Origin: Acidobacteriota bacterium
GTDB taxonomy: Bacteria > Acidobacteriota > Vicinamibacteria > Vicinamibacterales > JAKQTR01
Direction: 5' to 3'
Length of the DNA stretch: 64,000 nt
Assembly (NCBI GenBank): GCA_026393755.1
Contig: JAPKZO010000031.1
Location: 1 to 64,000, forward strand
The notes under the pieces are model-generated. The model saw only the letters and a program-made list of their open reading frames with translations. It did no database searches and had not been told where the DNA came from. Every line of letters starts with the position of its first letter. Position 1 is the stretch's first letter. A program made the position numbers and the translations under genes. Positions 16,998 to 25,438 of the stretch are shown here, in pieces.

Positions 16998-17809
16998 GGC
17001 ACCACCCTGGTTAGTGAGCCGTCGCCGGACTCACCCCAAATGACCGCCGATTCGAGTCGCGATGGGTCCCGGCCGTTGACGATCAACACCGAGCCGACCC
17101 CGGCTCTGAGCGCCGCGCGGCACGCCTGCAGCTTGGCGAGCATGCCGGCATTGGCCGTGCCCGATTCGATCAGCTTCTGCTCGACCGATGCGCTGAGTTC
17201 GCCGATCGTGCGCGCGTCGTGATCCACCACGCCAGACGAAGTGCCCGCGATGACCAGGCGCTCTGCCCAGAGCCGCTCGGCCAGTGCGCCGGCCATCGTG
17301 TCGGCGTTGATGTTGTAGAGGGAACCGGCCGTGTCGGCGCCAATGCTGGCGACCACCGGCACATAGCGCCCCGCCAGCAGGTGATGCAACAGGTGGGGGA
17401 CACCATTGTTGACGGGACGTCCCACGCGGCCAAGCGACACCGTGTCTCCAGCGGCCGTGCGCATGGGTGGCGCGGCTTCGACCGGAGCGACGTTCGCATC
17501 CGCGCCGGTCAACCCGACCGGCTGACCGCCGGCTGCGGCGATGGCCGCCACCAGTCTCGTGTTGATGGTTCCGGCCAGCACGCGTACCACCACCGTCAGT
17601 GTCGCCTCGTCGGTTACGCGGATCCCGTCAACCTGCCGTTTTGAAATGCCGGATTCCACCAGCGCGGCATCGATTTCGCGGCCGCCGCCGTGAACGACCA
17701 CCAGCGGGACGCGCCGGGCGATCGAAGCGATTGTCGCGGCGATGGCCTGCATGGCGTCCACCTCTTCGAGCAGTTCGCCGCCCAGCTTGAGAATCGTTGG
17801 CCGGCTCAT
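16994..17809 (-). CDS. argB: Acetylglutamate kinase
   Basis: This is a 271-residue amino-acid kinase family enzyme that phosphorylates N-acetylglutamate. It shows the opening ILKLGGELL, the glycine-rich VVHGGGREID, and the terminal INADTMAGALA and TANAGMLAKLQAC stretches of ArgB. The N-terminal helix found in arginine-inhibited hexameric ArgB is short here, so feedback inhibition is uncertain. It sits between argC and argD in the operon with ATGA overlaps at both ends. Confidence 0.93.
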   Translation of the reverse strand: MSRPTILKLGGELLEEVDAMQAIAATIASIARRVPLVVVHGGGREIDAALVESGISKRQVDGIRVTDEATLTVVVRVLAGTINTRLVAAIAAAGGQPVGLTGADANVAPVEAAPPMRTAAGDTVSLGRVGRPVNNGVPHLLHHLLAGRYVPVVASIGADTAGSLYNINADTMAGALAERLWAERLVIAGTSSGVVDHDARTIGELSASVEQKLIESGTANAGMLAKLQACRAALRAGVGSVLIVNGRDPSRLESAVIWGESGDGSLTRVVP

Positions 17810-18816
17810 GCAGACAACCCCGTCCGCTCGTCGAGTCCGAGCATCAGATTCAGATTCTGCACAGCCTGGCTGGCGGCGCCCTTCAGCAGGTTATCGAGGC
17901 ACGACACGACGATCAGCCGGCGCGCGCCCTCGTCTGCGCGCCAGCCGATGTCGCAAAAGTGGGTGTAGGCCACGTGCTTGATTTCCGGCAGCGCGTCGCC
18001 GCACAGCCGAACGAAGGGGGCGCCGGTGTACGCGGCATCAAACGCCTGAGCAATCGACGCGGCGGTCGCACCCGGAGCGAGCCTGGCGTAGATGGTCTCG
18101 AAGATTCCTCGGTTGAGCGGGACCAGGTGCGGCACGAACGTGACGGCTCGGCCCAGCTCCTGTTCCATCTCGACACCGTGACGGTGGCCGGCCACCGCGT
18201 AAGCGGCCACGCTGCCATGGGTCTCGGAGAAGTGTGTCCGATCGCTCGGCGCCTTGCCCGCGCCCGAGATGCCCGATTTGGCGTCGATGATCACGTCGCC
18301 CTCGATCAGATGCGAGTCCACCAGCGGAAGCAGCGCCAGCAAGGCCGCTGTCGGGTAGCAGCCAGGACAGGATGCGAGTCTTGCCTCCGCGAGCGCCGCT
18401 CCGCACCGTTCGGGCAGAGCGTAGAGAGTGCCGTCGGGCACGCTGACGGTATCGGGATACCACGCCGATCGAGCGGCCGCGTCGCGGACCCGGAAGGCGC
18501 CGGACAGATCGATCACGCGTCGGCCCGATGCGACCAGTTCGGTGCCAAGTGCCGCCGAGGCGTGTTCGGGCAGGGCCAGGCACACCACGTCGCAGGCCTC
18601 CGCCAGCGCCCGGGTGTCGAGAGGTCCGATGGGGTCGTCCCAGATCTTCGCCAGCGCGGGGAGCCGGATGGGATCGCGGCGGCCCGAAGACGTCGCGAGC
18701 GTCAGGCGCACGGCCGGATGCCGGGCGAGCAGGCGCACCAGTTCGACGCCGGCGTACCCGGTGGCTCCGGCGATACCGACACGAATGGGGGCGCGATCAA
18801 CCTGCAGCATCAACAT
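17806..18816 (-). CDS. argC: N-acetyl-gamma-glutamyl-phosphate reductase
   Basis: This NADPH-dependent reductase, about 336 residues, forms acetylglutamate semialdehyde. The Rossmann start IRVGIAGATGYAGVEL and the active-site LASCPGCYPTAALLAL with the catalytic Cys are present. It is the first gene of the argCBDAJ operon. The open frame extends to 18909 but would then cover its own promoter, so I use the ATG at 18816 (or the one at 18810). There is no Shine-Dalgarno sequence. The promoter hexamers at 18832-18837 and 18856-18861 place transcription start very near this ATG. Confidence 0.92.
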   Translation of the reverse strand: MLMLQVDRAPIRVGIAGATGYAGVELVRLLARHPAVRLTLATSSGRRDPIRLPALAKIWDDPIGPLDTRALAEACDVVCLALPEHASAALGTELVASGRRVIDLSGAFRVRDAAARSAWYPDTVSVPDGTLYALPERCGAALAEARLASCPGCYPTAALLALLPLVDSHLIEGDVIIDAKSGISGAGKAPSDRTHFSETHGSVAAYAVAGHRHGVEMEQELGRAVTFVPHLVPLNRGIFETIYARLAPGATAASIAQAFDAAYTGAPFVRLCGDALPEIKHVAYTHFCDIGWRADEGARRLIVVSCLDNLLKGAASQAVQNLNLMLGLDERTGLSA

Positions 18817-18823
18817 GTCACGG

Positions 18824-18841
18824 AATGCATAAGTATGCAGG
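18824..18841. promoter_or_regulatory. ARG-box-like palindrome 1 (ArgR operator)
   Basis: The core TGCATAAGTATGCA (18826-18839) is palindromic at 12 of 14 positions and fits the general ARG-box pattern TGnATnnnnATnCA. It covers the -10 hexamer of the argC promoter, so bound ArgR would repress the arginine operon. Box 2 shares ATGCATnAnnATGnA with it. Confidence 0.7.
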
Positions 18842-18861
18842 CCATTCCCGCAGGCAGTCAA
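18832..18861 (-). promoter_or_regulatory. Promoter of the argCBDAJ operon
   Basis: On the minus strand TTGACT (18861-18856) and CATACT (18837-18832) are separated by 18 nt. The -10 lies inside ARG box 1. Predicted transcription start falls just upstream of the argC ATG at 18816, so the mRNA leader would be very short. Confidence 0.55.
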
Positions 18862-18890
18862 GCACTTTCTCCACATACTGCCCGTCACGC

Positions 18891-18919
18891 TTGCTTTAGT
18901 ATGCATCACGATGTATATT
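18891..18919 (+). promoter_or_regulatory. Promoter of argR(GH)
   Basis: TTGCTT (18891-18896) and TATATT (18914-18919) are spaced by 17 nt. The -10 overlaps ARG box 2. Transcription would begin near 18926, which supports the argR start at 18935 rather than the in-frame ATG at 18911. Confidence 0.6.
18900..18917. promoter_or_regulatory. ARG-box-like palindrome 2 (ArgR operator)
   Basis: TATGCATCACGATGTATA is an 18-bp imperfect palindrome with 14 of 18 positions symmetric. It overlaps the -10 of the argR promoter, implying autoregulation by ArgR. The two boxes are 76 nt apart centre to centre, compatible with joint occupancy or looping. Confidence 0.7.
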
Positions 18920-18934
18920 CATGCGGTCAGGTGC

Positions 18935-19393
18935 ATGGCCATGAAGACACAACGGCAAGCCGCCATTCTCGCCCTGGTCGATCACGAGCGGATCTCGAGT
19001 CACGAGCATCTCCGGAGGAAGCTGCGCGCGGGCGGATTCTCGGTCACTCAGGCCACGCTGTCGCGCGATCTCAAAGAGATGGGGCTGGTCAAGAACGCGG
19101 CGGACGGGGCGTACCACCGTCCGGGCGGCGAGGTCACCAACCCGATCGTTGCCGCCGCACGCCTGCAGCACGCAGTGGCGGAATTGCTGGTTGGAATCGA
19201 CCGCGCGGGACAACTCGTTGTCCTGAGGACCAACCTCGCGCAGGCCCAGCCGCTGGCGGCCGCGATTGACGCCGCCGCCCTCGATGGCGTGGTCGGCTCA
19301 ATTGGGGGTGAAGACACGGTGCTCGTGGTGTGCCGGAACGCCCGCGTGGCGGCCGGCGTCGCGACGGCCCTGCAGCGGATGACGCGGGCGTAG
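18935..19393 (+). CDS. argR: Arginine repressor ArgR
   Basis: This is a 152-residue hexameric arginine-responsive regulator. The N-terminal winged-helix motif includes SVTQATLSRDLKEMGLVK with the family SR dipeptide. The C-terminal oligomerisation and arginine-binding domain ends with GGEDTVLVVCRN. The start at 18935 (MAMKTQRQ) is chosen because the alternative ATG at 18911 lies inside the predicted promoter. It probably represses the divergent argC operon and itself through the two palindromes at 18824 and 18900. argG and argH follow in the same direction after a 169-nt spacer holding a repeat. Confidence 0.92.
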   Translation: MAMKTQRQAAILALVDHERISSHEHLRRKLRAGGFSVTQATLSRDLKEMGLVKNAADGAYHRPGGEVTNPIVAAARLQHAVAELLVGIDRAGQLVVLRTNLAQAQPLAAAIDAAALDGVVGSIGGEDTVLVVCRNARVAAGVATALQRMTRA

Positions 19394-19410
19394 GGAGAGA
19401 AGAAGCGTAG

Positions 19411-19481
19411 GGGCACGACACGTCGTGCCCGGGCAGAAGCAGGAAGACGTAGACGGTAGTCAGTAGTTGGTAGACGGTAGG
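19411..19481. repeat. Dispersed palindrome copy 2 with GTAG-rich tract
   Basis: GGGCACGACACGTCGTGCCC (19411-19430) is a near-perfect palindrome with only the central pair unmatched, again preceded by GTAG. It is followed at 19449-19481 by a low-complexity tract of GTAGnC/GTAGTC units. A matching tract accompanies copy 3. The element sits directly after the argR stop and before argG, where it could attenuate transcription. Confidence 0.75.
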
Positions 19482-19562
19482 AATGCGGGAGCCGCGGGCA
19501 GGACACTGACCAGGGGGGCGGGTCTTGAGGCCGGGCATGACAGTCGAGAGAGAGGAACGGTG

Positions 19563-20795
19563 ATGGCGAAGGAACGGGTTGTGCTGGCGTACTCGGGCGG
19601 GTTGGACACGTCGGTGGCTGTGCCGTGGCTCGCGGAGACGTACGACGCCGAGGTGGTCTGCGTCACGATGGATCTTGGGCAGGGCAAAGAACTCGAATCG
19701 GTCCGCGAGCGCGCGCTGGCGGCTGGCGCCGTTCGGGCGCACGTGCTCGACGTGCGCGACGAATTCGCCGACCAATACATCCTCCCGGCACTGCAGGCCG
19801 GCGCGATCTACGAAGGCCAGTATCCGCTCGCCACCGCGCTCGGCCGGCCGCTCATCGCGCGCAAACTGGTCGAGATCGCACGCATCGAGGGCGCCAGGTC
19901 CATCGCCCACGGGTGCACCGGCAAGGGCAACGATCAGGTGCGTCTCGACGTGTCCGCGCGCGCGCTCGAGCCTGGGATCCGCGTGATTGCGCCGGCCCGC
20001 GAGTGGGGCATGACGCGTCCGGCCGAGATTGAGTATGCCCGCACGCGCGGCATCCCGGTGCCTGTCACGGTCGCCAGTCCCTATAGCACCGACGCCAACC
20101 TCTGGGGGCGGTCGATTGAGTGCGGCGTGATCGAGGACCCGTGGGTCGAACCGCCAGACGATGTCTACACGCTCACGAAAGATCCGTCCGAGTGTCCCGA
20201 CGAGCCGGCCTACGTCGAACTCGCATTCGAGCGGGGCGTGCCGACGGCCGTCACCGGCGTGTCGATGCCATTCACCGAGATCATCGCCAGCATCGCGACA
20301 ATCGCCGGTGCCCATGGCGTGGGCCGGATCGACATGGTCGAGAACCGGCTGGTCGGCATCAAGTCACGGGAGATCTACGAGGCGCCCGCGGCCGTCGTGC
20401 TGCACGCGGCGCACCGGGACCTCGAGAACCTCGTCTGCCCGCGCGATCTCACCAGGATCAAGCAGGACCTGTCGCTCAAGTACGCGGACCTCGTGTACAA
20501 CGGGCTCTGGTTCTCGCCTGTGCGCGAGGCGATCGATGCGTTCGTGGCCACGATCCAGCCCCGAGTGACCGGCGCGATTCGCCTCAAGCTCTTCAAGGGC
20601 GCCTGTCGCGTGGTTGGCCGGCAGTCGCCGTTCGCGCTCTACGATCATGGGCTGGCCACGTATGACGAGGGCGACACGTTTGACCATACGGCCGCGGTGG
20701 GCTTCATCAAGCTCTACGGCCTGCCGGTGGAGACGGTCTCACGCAAGTGGGGACTGGCCGGGAGAACGACTGTAGAAGAGCCGAAGGCCATCTGA
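19563..20795 (+). CDS. argG: Argininosuccinate synthase
   Basis: This 410-residue ATP-dependent ligase joins citrulline and aspartate. The N-terminal PP-loop motif AYSGGLDTS (residues 9-17) and the internal CTGKGNDQVR stretch are characteristic. Because the enzyme needs citrulline, an ornithine carbamoyltransferase must be encoded elsewhere; none is in this window. The ATG at 19563 has a GAGG 5-8 nt upstream. The stop TGA overlaps the argH ATG by one base, so the two genes are translationally coupled. Confidence 0.95.
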   Translation: MAKERVVLAYSGGLDTSVAVPWLAETYDAEVVCVTMDLGQGKELESVRERALAAGAVRAHVLDVRDEFADQYILPALQAGAIYEGQYPLATALGRPLIARKLVEIARIEGARSIAHGCTGKGNDQVRLDVSARALEPGIRVIAPAREWGMTRPAEIEYARTRGIPVPVTVASPYSTDANLWGRSIECGVIEDPWVEPPDDVYTLTKDPSECPDEPAYVELAFERGVPTAVTGVSMPFTEIIASIATIAGAHGVGRIDMVENRLVGIKSREIYEAPAAVVLHAAHRDLENLVCPRDLTRIKQDLSLKYADLVYNGLWFSPVREAIDAFVATIQPRVTGAIRLKLFKGACRVVGRQSPFALYDHGLATYDEGDTFDHTAAVGFIKLYGLPVETVSRKWGLAGRTTVEEPKAI

Positions 20796-22165
20796 TGCCG
20801 CACGTGTGGTCCGGCCGGTTCGACACGGATCCCGATCCCGACGTCTTCTCGTACGGCGTGTCGCTGCCGTTTGACCGGCACCTGTTCGCCGAAGACGTGA
20901 CCGGCAGCCTCGCGTGGGCCGAGGCGCTCGCCAAGGCAGGAGCCATCTCAGCCGAGACCGCACGCGCCATTGACGGCGCCCTGCGGGACATCCTCGAGAC
21001 CGGCCGCCGCGACCCCGCGTGGGTGACCGGTCAGGATGAAGACGTCCACGCCTTCGTTGAACGCGAACTGATCGACCGCATCGGGGATGCCGGCCGGTGC
21101 CTGCACACGGGGCGGTCGCGCAACGAGCAGGTCTCGCTGGATCTGCGTCTCTACTTCAAGCGGCGGATTCCGCTGCTCATCAACCGGCTGCACCGGCTGC
21201 TTACGGCGCTTGCCGACCAGGCGGAGGCGTCGGCGTTGAGCACGATGCCGTCCTACACGCATCTGCGCCGGGCGCAGCCGATCCTCGTCGCTCACTTCTT
21301 CCTTGCGCACGCTGCGGCGTTCCGTCGCGACTGCCAGCGCTTCGACCAGGCGCTCGACGGGGCCGACGAGATGCCGCTTGGCTCGGGGGCCGTTGCCGGG
21401 ACCACGTACGCGATCGACACGCGGGCACTGGCGGATCGGCTCGGCTTCTCGCGCACGGTCACCAACAGCCTCGACGCAACGTCGGATCGCGACTTCGTGG
21501 CGAGCTTCCTCTACGCGTCCTCGCTCACGATGGTCCACCTGAGCCGGATGGCCGAGGACATCATTCTCTTCACGTCCGAGGAATTCGCGTTCTTCGATCT
21601 GCCCGACAAGTTCGCCACCGGCAGCAGCCTGATGCCGCAGAAGAAGAACCCTGATCCGCTGGAACTGATGCGCGGCAAGTCGGGCCGCGTCCTCGGGCGA
21701 CTGTCCGGTTGGCTTACCACGATGAAGGGCCTGCCGAGCGGCTACAACCGCGACCTGCAGGAAGACAAGGAAGCCGCGTTCGAAGTCGAGACCACGCTCG
21801 CATCCTCACTGGATGTGGCCGCAGCGGTGATGGCGGGGCTGCGCCTGAACGCCGCGAGGGCCGAGGCCGCCGCGGCGGGTCTGCTGCTGGCGACCGACGT
21901 CGCAGAGCATCTGGTTGCCGCCGGCGTGCCATTCCGTCAGGCCCACGCCGTTGTCGGGGCCATCGTCCGCCAGTTGGCCGCCGAGGGGCGCGACTTCTCG
22001 GAGTTGACCGAAGACGAGTGGGGCCGGCTCGATCCTCACTTTACGCCGGCGATCGCCGCTTCAATCACGGCCGCCGCCTCGGTCGCGGCCAAGCGGACGC
22101 CGCAATCGACCAGCCCCGCCGCGGTTGCCGCCGCGCTCGCAGAACTGCGCGCCTGGCTCGAGTAA
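20795..22165 (+). CDS. argH: Argininosuccinate lyase
   Basis: This 456-residue fumarase/aspartase superfamily enzyme releases arginine and fumarate. The superfamily signature GSSLMPQKKNP and the catalytic THLRRAQP stretch are both intact. The start ATG at 20795 overlaps the argG stop (TGATG). This is the last gene of the argR-argG-argH arm. A separate promoter for the next gene appears 4 nt after its stop. Confidence 0.95.
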   Translation: MPHVWSGRFDTDPDPDVFSYGVSLPFDRHLFAEDVTGSLAWAEALAKAGAISAETARAIDGALRDILETGRRDPAWVTGQDEDVHAFVERELIDRIGDAGRCLHTGRSRNEQVSLDLRLYFKRRIPLLINRLHRLLTALADQAEASALSTMPSYTHLRRAQPILVAHFFLAHAAAFRRDCQRFDQALDGADEMPLGSGAVAGTTYAIDTRALADRLGFSRTVTNSLDATSDRDFVASFLYASSLTMVHLSRMAEDIILFTSEEFAFFDLPDKFATGSSLMPQKKNPDPLELMRGKSGRVLGRLSGWLTTMKGLPSGYNRDLQEDKEAAFEVETTLASSLDVAAAVMAGLRLNAARAEAAAAGLLLATDVAEHLVAAGVPFRQAHAVVGAIVRQLAAEGRDFSELTEDEWGRLDPHFTPAIAASITAAASVAAKRTPQSTSPAAVAAALAELRAWLE

Positions 22166-22168
22166 CAT

Positions 22169-22198
22169 TTGCCCTTCCATCCGTAGCTTTGCTAGAAT
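22169..22198 (+). promoter_or_regulatory. Candidate sigma-70 promoter
   Basis: TTGCCC (22169-22174) and TAGAAT (22193-22198) are 18 nt apart, in the argH-to-zinc-ribbon-protein spacer. The start codon lies 54 nt downstream of the -10 and has its own ribosome site. Confidence 0.45.
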
Positions 22199-22251
22199 CA
22201 GACGTTCTTCAGCCTCTCCCTTTCCTGCCCGAGTATCCGGGGGATCTCTTA

Positions 22252-22944
22252 ATGGTGAAGCGCCAGCTTCGAGTTGGTGAGTTTGTAGAAGACTACTGTC
22301 CGCGCGAACGGCGCGTCAGCGATCATGCGATCGTGGCGATGGTGGATGGCGACGTCCGCCAGGTGCGCTGTACCGCGTGCGACTCGGAACACGTGTATCG
22401 GGAGGCGAAAGTGCCGCCGACACGGAAGAAGAAGCCGGTAGCCGGCCCGCCTCCGCTGCCTCCGGCTGGCATGGTGGTCACTCCCGAGGCGCCGCCAGCC
22501 ATGGCGGCGTTGCCTGACGCGCCGTGTGATGTTGAAACCGGAGCGGGCCAGACTGTTGCGCCGGTCGCGGCTGCCGAGGCGGAGCCTGCTGACGGCCCCC
22601 GTGCGGACGGTCCGGTGCATCGCCAGTTGATTCGGGCCACGCTGCCGCGGATCGAGGGCCAGGTGCCCGAGCGGCGGATTCCCGAGTTTACGATGCACAA
22701 CACCGGCGGCCGAGGTGCCGGCGGGCACGGCAAGCCGTTTCGGACCGGGCATGGCGGACCGCACCGGCCGGGCGGCGGCGGCAAGTCCGCGGCTGGCCAC
22801 GAGCGGCCTGGCGGCGGTCGCCAGGGAGGCGGGTTTTCACCGCATGGCGGCCGGCCGGGTCCAGGCGGCGCGCCAGGGGGAGGGCCCAGTCAGTCGGCCC
22901 GGCACGCGTTTGGCGGACGTCCTGGCCGGGGCAAGAAGACCTGA
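22252..22944 (+). CDS. Zinc-ribbon protein with Gly/His/Arg-rich tail
   Basis: This 230-residue protein has two parts. The N-terminal 50 residues form a compact domain, RVGEFVEDYCPRERR.., with three cysteines (CPRERR and CTAC) able to bind a metal. Residues 60-150 are Pro/Ala-rich, and from about 155 to the end the chain is almost entirely Gly, His, Arg and Pro with RPGGGG-like runs, reminiscent of RGG RNA-binding tails. I recognise no named family. GGGGGA lies 8 nt before the ATG at 22252. The low-complexity tail predicts disorder and possible nucleic-acid or metal binding. Confidence 0.75.
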   Translation: MVKRQLRVGEFVEDYCPRERRVSDHAIVAMVDGDVRQVRCTACDSEHVYREAKVPPTRKKKPVAGPPPLPPAGMVVTPEAPPAMAALPDAPCDVETGAGQTVAPVAAAEAEPADGPRADGPVHRQLIRATLPRIEGQVPERRIPEFTMHNTGGRGAGGHGKPFRTGHGGPHRPGGGGKSAAGHERPGGGRQGGGFSPHGGRPGPGGAPGGGPSQSARHAFGGRPGRGKKT

Positions 22945-22959
22945 CACCGGTATTGGACG

Positions 22960-24930
22960 TTACAACACGCCTTCGGCAGCCTTCCGCAGCTCCACGTCCT
23001 CGATGGCCCCGCTCTCCATCGCCGTGGGGATGCCGGATGGTGCTGGCGTGAGGCGCTTGCGCTGGCTCTTGTCCCGGTACATCTGCTGATCCGCCACGGC
23101 CAGCAGCGCTTCGTACGTGTCGCCATCTCTGGGGAACACCGCCGCGCCGACGCTGACGGCCAGCAGCACCCGTTGCGTGCCCCGCACGACAAACGGAAGC
23201 GCGTCAATCACCTGCTGCAACTCGATGCGCTTGGCCTCGGCGTCCTCGATGCCGCAGTCCGACAGCAGCACAATGAACTCATCGCCGCCGTATCGGGACA
23301 CGATGTCGTACGGCCGGATGGCCCGGCGCAGCACCGCCGCCACTTCGCGCAGTGCCCGATCACCGGCCGGATGCCCGTAGCTGTCGTTGATGTCTTTGAG
23401 GTTGTCCAGGTCCAGCAGCATCACGGCGACCGACGAAGCCATGCGCCTGGCGCGGGCCAGTTCACGAGTCAGGTGGAGAATCAGGAAGCGGTTGTTCGGC
23501 AGCCCGGTCAACTGGTCGGTGACCGCTTCTTCGTGCGTCCGTTCGTAGAGCACCGAGTTGTGAATCACCGCCGACGCCTGCCCCGTGACGCGCAGGGCGA
23601 TACGGCGGTGGTCGTCGGTAAAGAACCCGGGCTCGGTGTGGTACATCGCCAGGGCACCAATCACGCGCTCGGCGACGATGAGCGGGCACACCAGCGCCGA
23701 TCTGAGGATATGGCCATCGACCGGCACGCCAATCGAGAGAAAGTCCTCGCTCGGATCCTTATTGACGCCGCACTCGCGCGTCGCGATCACGCCGCCGACC
23801 AGCCCTGTTCCAACGCGCAGCTCCATCAGGCGCAACTGCTTGGCACCGCTGCCAATCGCGTACCGGCAGCGGGCAATTCGCCTCGTGGTGTCGTGCAGGA
23901 AGAGCGCGCAGCTCGCGAACGGCACCAGATCGCGCAGTTTCTCGGCAATCACGCCCATGGAATCGGCCACGCCGAGACTCGTGCCCAATCCCTGCGCGAC
24001 CTCGTACAACGCGTAGACTTCCTTCTGAGCCAGCGCGATTTCGTCGAACACCGAGGCCTGGGATTCGGTGTCCTCGGAGTAATACGGATGCTCGTCTGCC
24101 CCGCCTGGGCCGTTTGCACGCGTACCCGCCGCGGTCCCCGTCTCGAACGCCGCCTCGAGCGACGGCAGCAGCTCGACAAAGCGGGACACCATCACCGGAT
24201 CGAGCGCACGCCCCGCCTCCCGCCGCAGCTCCTCGATCGCCTCGGCGTGTGAGACGGCCTTGCGGAACGGGCGATCGGAGATCAGTGACACGAAGTGATC
24301 GACCACCGAGAGGATGCGCGCCCCGAGCGGGATATCGCCGCCGCTGAGGCCCGCCGGGTAGCCCGACCCGTCCCACCGTTCATGATGGCAGAGCACAAGC
24401 GAGGCGACAGGATATGGAAACAGCACGTCCGCAATGATGTTGGCGCCAAGCTGCGAGTGGATGCGGACCTTGCCGGTCTCTTCGGCGGTGAGCGGCCCCT
24501 TCTTCGTCAGGATGTGGTCCGGGACGCCGAGCTTGCCGACATCGTGCAGCAGCGCCGCCATTCTGATGCCGTCGATCTCCTGGGCCGGCACGCCAAACGC
24601 CTTCGCCATCTCGACCGCGTACGCCTGTTCGCGGCGTATGTCCGTGCGGGACGATCGCGCCCGGGCTTCAATCGCCCGCGCGAGGGCCTCGACGGTCGCG
24701 AGCGAAATGTCCGAGGCGCGGTGATGCTCGCGCTGCGCGTCGGCGACTGCCGCCAGCCCTTTTGCCCGGAGGCGAAAGGCCAGCACGGCCGCGCCGGCCG
24801 TCACGATCGCGAGCAGGAAGGCGATCCAGGCAGGCACGGACGAGCCGCGGACAAGCCAGAAACCGGCGGCGCCGCCTCCAGCCAGGCCCGCCATCGCCAG
24901 CCGTGTCGTGAACGTCCCCGGCATGGTCAT
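22960..24930 (-). CDS. HD-GYP / GAF / GGDEF cyclic-di-GMP enzyme
   Basis: This 656-residue membrane-anchored signalling protein has two N-terminal helices (to about residue 52). The HD-GYP phosphodiesterase domain has HD (129-130), HHE (182-184) and GYP (190-192) intact. A GAF sensor spans about 305-465, and a diguanylate cyclase domain carries GGDEF (548-552). The inhibitory I-site RPYD (539-542) sits the usual five residues before GGDEF. Both synthesis and breakdown of c-di-GMP are therefore possible. It starts at 24930 (a second ATG is at 24924), 3 nt after the stop of the PH-like gene, so the pair is likely co-transcribed. Confidence 0.9.
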   Translation of the reverse strand: MTMPGTFTTRLAMAGLAGGGAAGFWLVRGSSVPAWIAFLLAIVTAGAAVLAFRLRAKGLAAVADAQREHHRASDISLATVEALARAIEARARSSRTDIRREQAYAVEMAKAFGVPAQEIDGIRMAALLHDVGKLGVPDHILTKKGPLTAEETGKVRIHSQLGANIIADVLFPYPVASLVLCHHERWDGSGYPAGLSGGDIPLGARILSVVDHFVSLISDRPFRKAVSHAEAIEELRREAGRALDPVMVSRFVELLPSLEAAFETGTAAGTRANGPGGADEHPYYSEDTESQASVFDEIALAQKEVYALYEVAQGLGTSLGVADSMGVIAEKLRDLVPFASCALFLHDTTRRIARCRYAIGSGAKQLRLMELRVGTGLVGGVIATRECGVNKDPSEDFLSIGVPVDGHILRSALVCPLIVAERVIGALAMYHTEPGFFTDDHRRIALRVTGQASAVIHNSVLYERTHEEAVTDQLTGLPNNRFLILHLTRELARARRMASSVAVMLLDLDNLKDINDSYGHPAGDRALREVAAVLRRAIRPYDIVSRYGGDEFIVLLSDCGIEDAEAKRIELQQVIDALPFVVRGTQRVLLAVSVGAAVFPRDGDTYEALLAVADQQMYRDKSQRKRLTPAPSGIPTAMESGAIEDVELRKAAEGVL

Positions 24931-24933
24931 GTC

Positions 24934-25395
24934 CTAGCTTCGGGCTGCCTCGCTCGCGGCCGCCGCCGGCGGAACGGGCTTCGGTCCGCCACCCGCGTAA
25001 TACGCCGTCTGGTAGCCCTCGATCAGATCCTTCATCCTCACGGCGTCTCTCCTGTAGTGACCCCTGCAATGAATTGGCGTCGCGCCACCGGAGGTCTCGA
25101 TGTAGAGATCCGAGAAGATGATGTGCGTGTCGATGCCCACCGACGCGATATGCGCAATGTGAATGGAATGCTCGTACCTGCCGAACCACTGCGGCGTGTA
25201 GTGGACGACGTTCGACGCGGTGATGAGCACCTGGGTCGGCAGCAGGTGGTTGCCTTTGCTGAGGCGGCTGGCGCGGAACACGTCGCCTGCGGTGAAGGGT
25301 CTCCCCTTCAACCAGACGATCCACAGCCCAATCGCCAGAAGCGCGGCGGCGACGAGCACGATGTAGAGACCCCAGGACTGCCAGAAACTGTCCAT
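24934..25395 (-). CDS. Membrane-anchored protein with PH-like domain
   Basis: This 153-residue protein has one membrane helix at about residues 8-30. The next hundred residues contain QVLITASNVVHYTPQWFGRY and SIGGATPIHC-style strands, resembling small bacterial PH-like or YdbS-type domains. I cannot assign a function. The ATG at 25395 precedes the membrane helix directly. It is upstream of, and probably co-transcribed with, the c-di-GMP enzyme gene. The inverted repeat at 25439-25512 lies between it and divergent nagA. Confidence 0.6.
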   Translation of the reverse strand: MDSFWQSWGLYIVLVAAALLAIGLWIVWLKGRPFTAGDVFRASRLSKGNHLLPTQVLITASNVVHYTPQWFGRYEHSIHIAHIASVGIDTHIIFSDLYIETSGGATPIHCRGHYRRDAVRMKDLIEGYQTAYYAGGGPKPVPPAAAASEAARS

Positions 25396-25438
25396 GCACG
25401 CTACCTTGGCTCCGTCGGCCCCCTGTGTCAAGTGTCAT

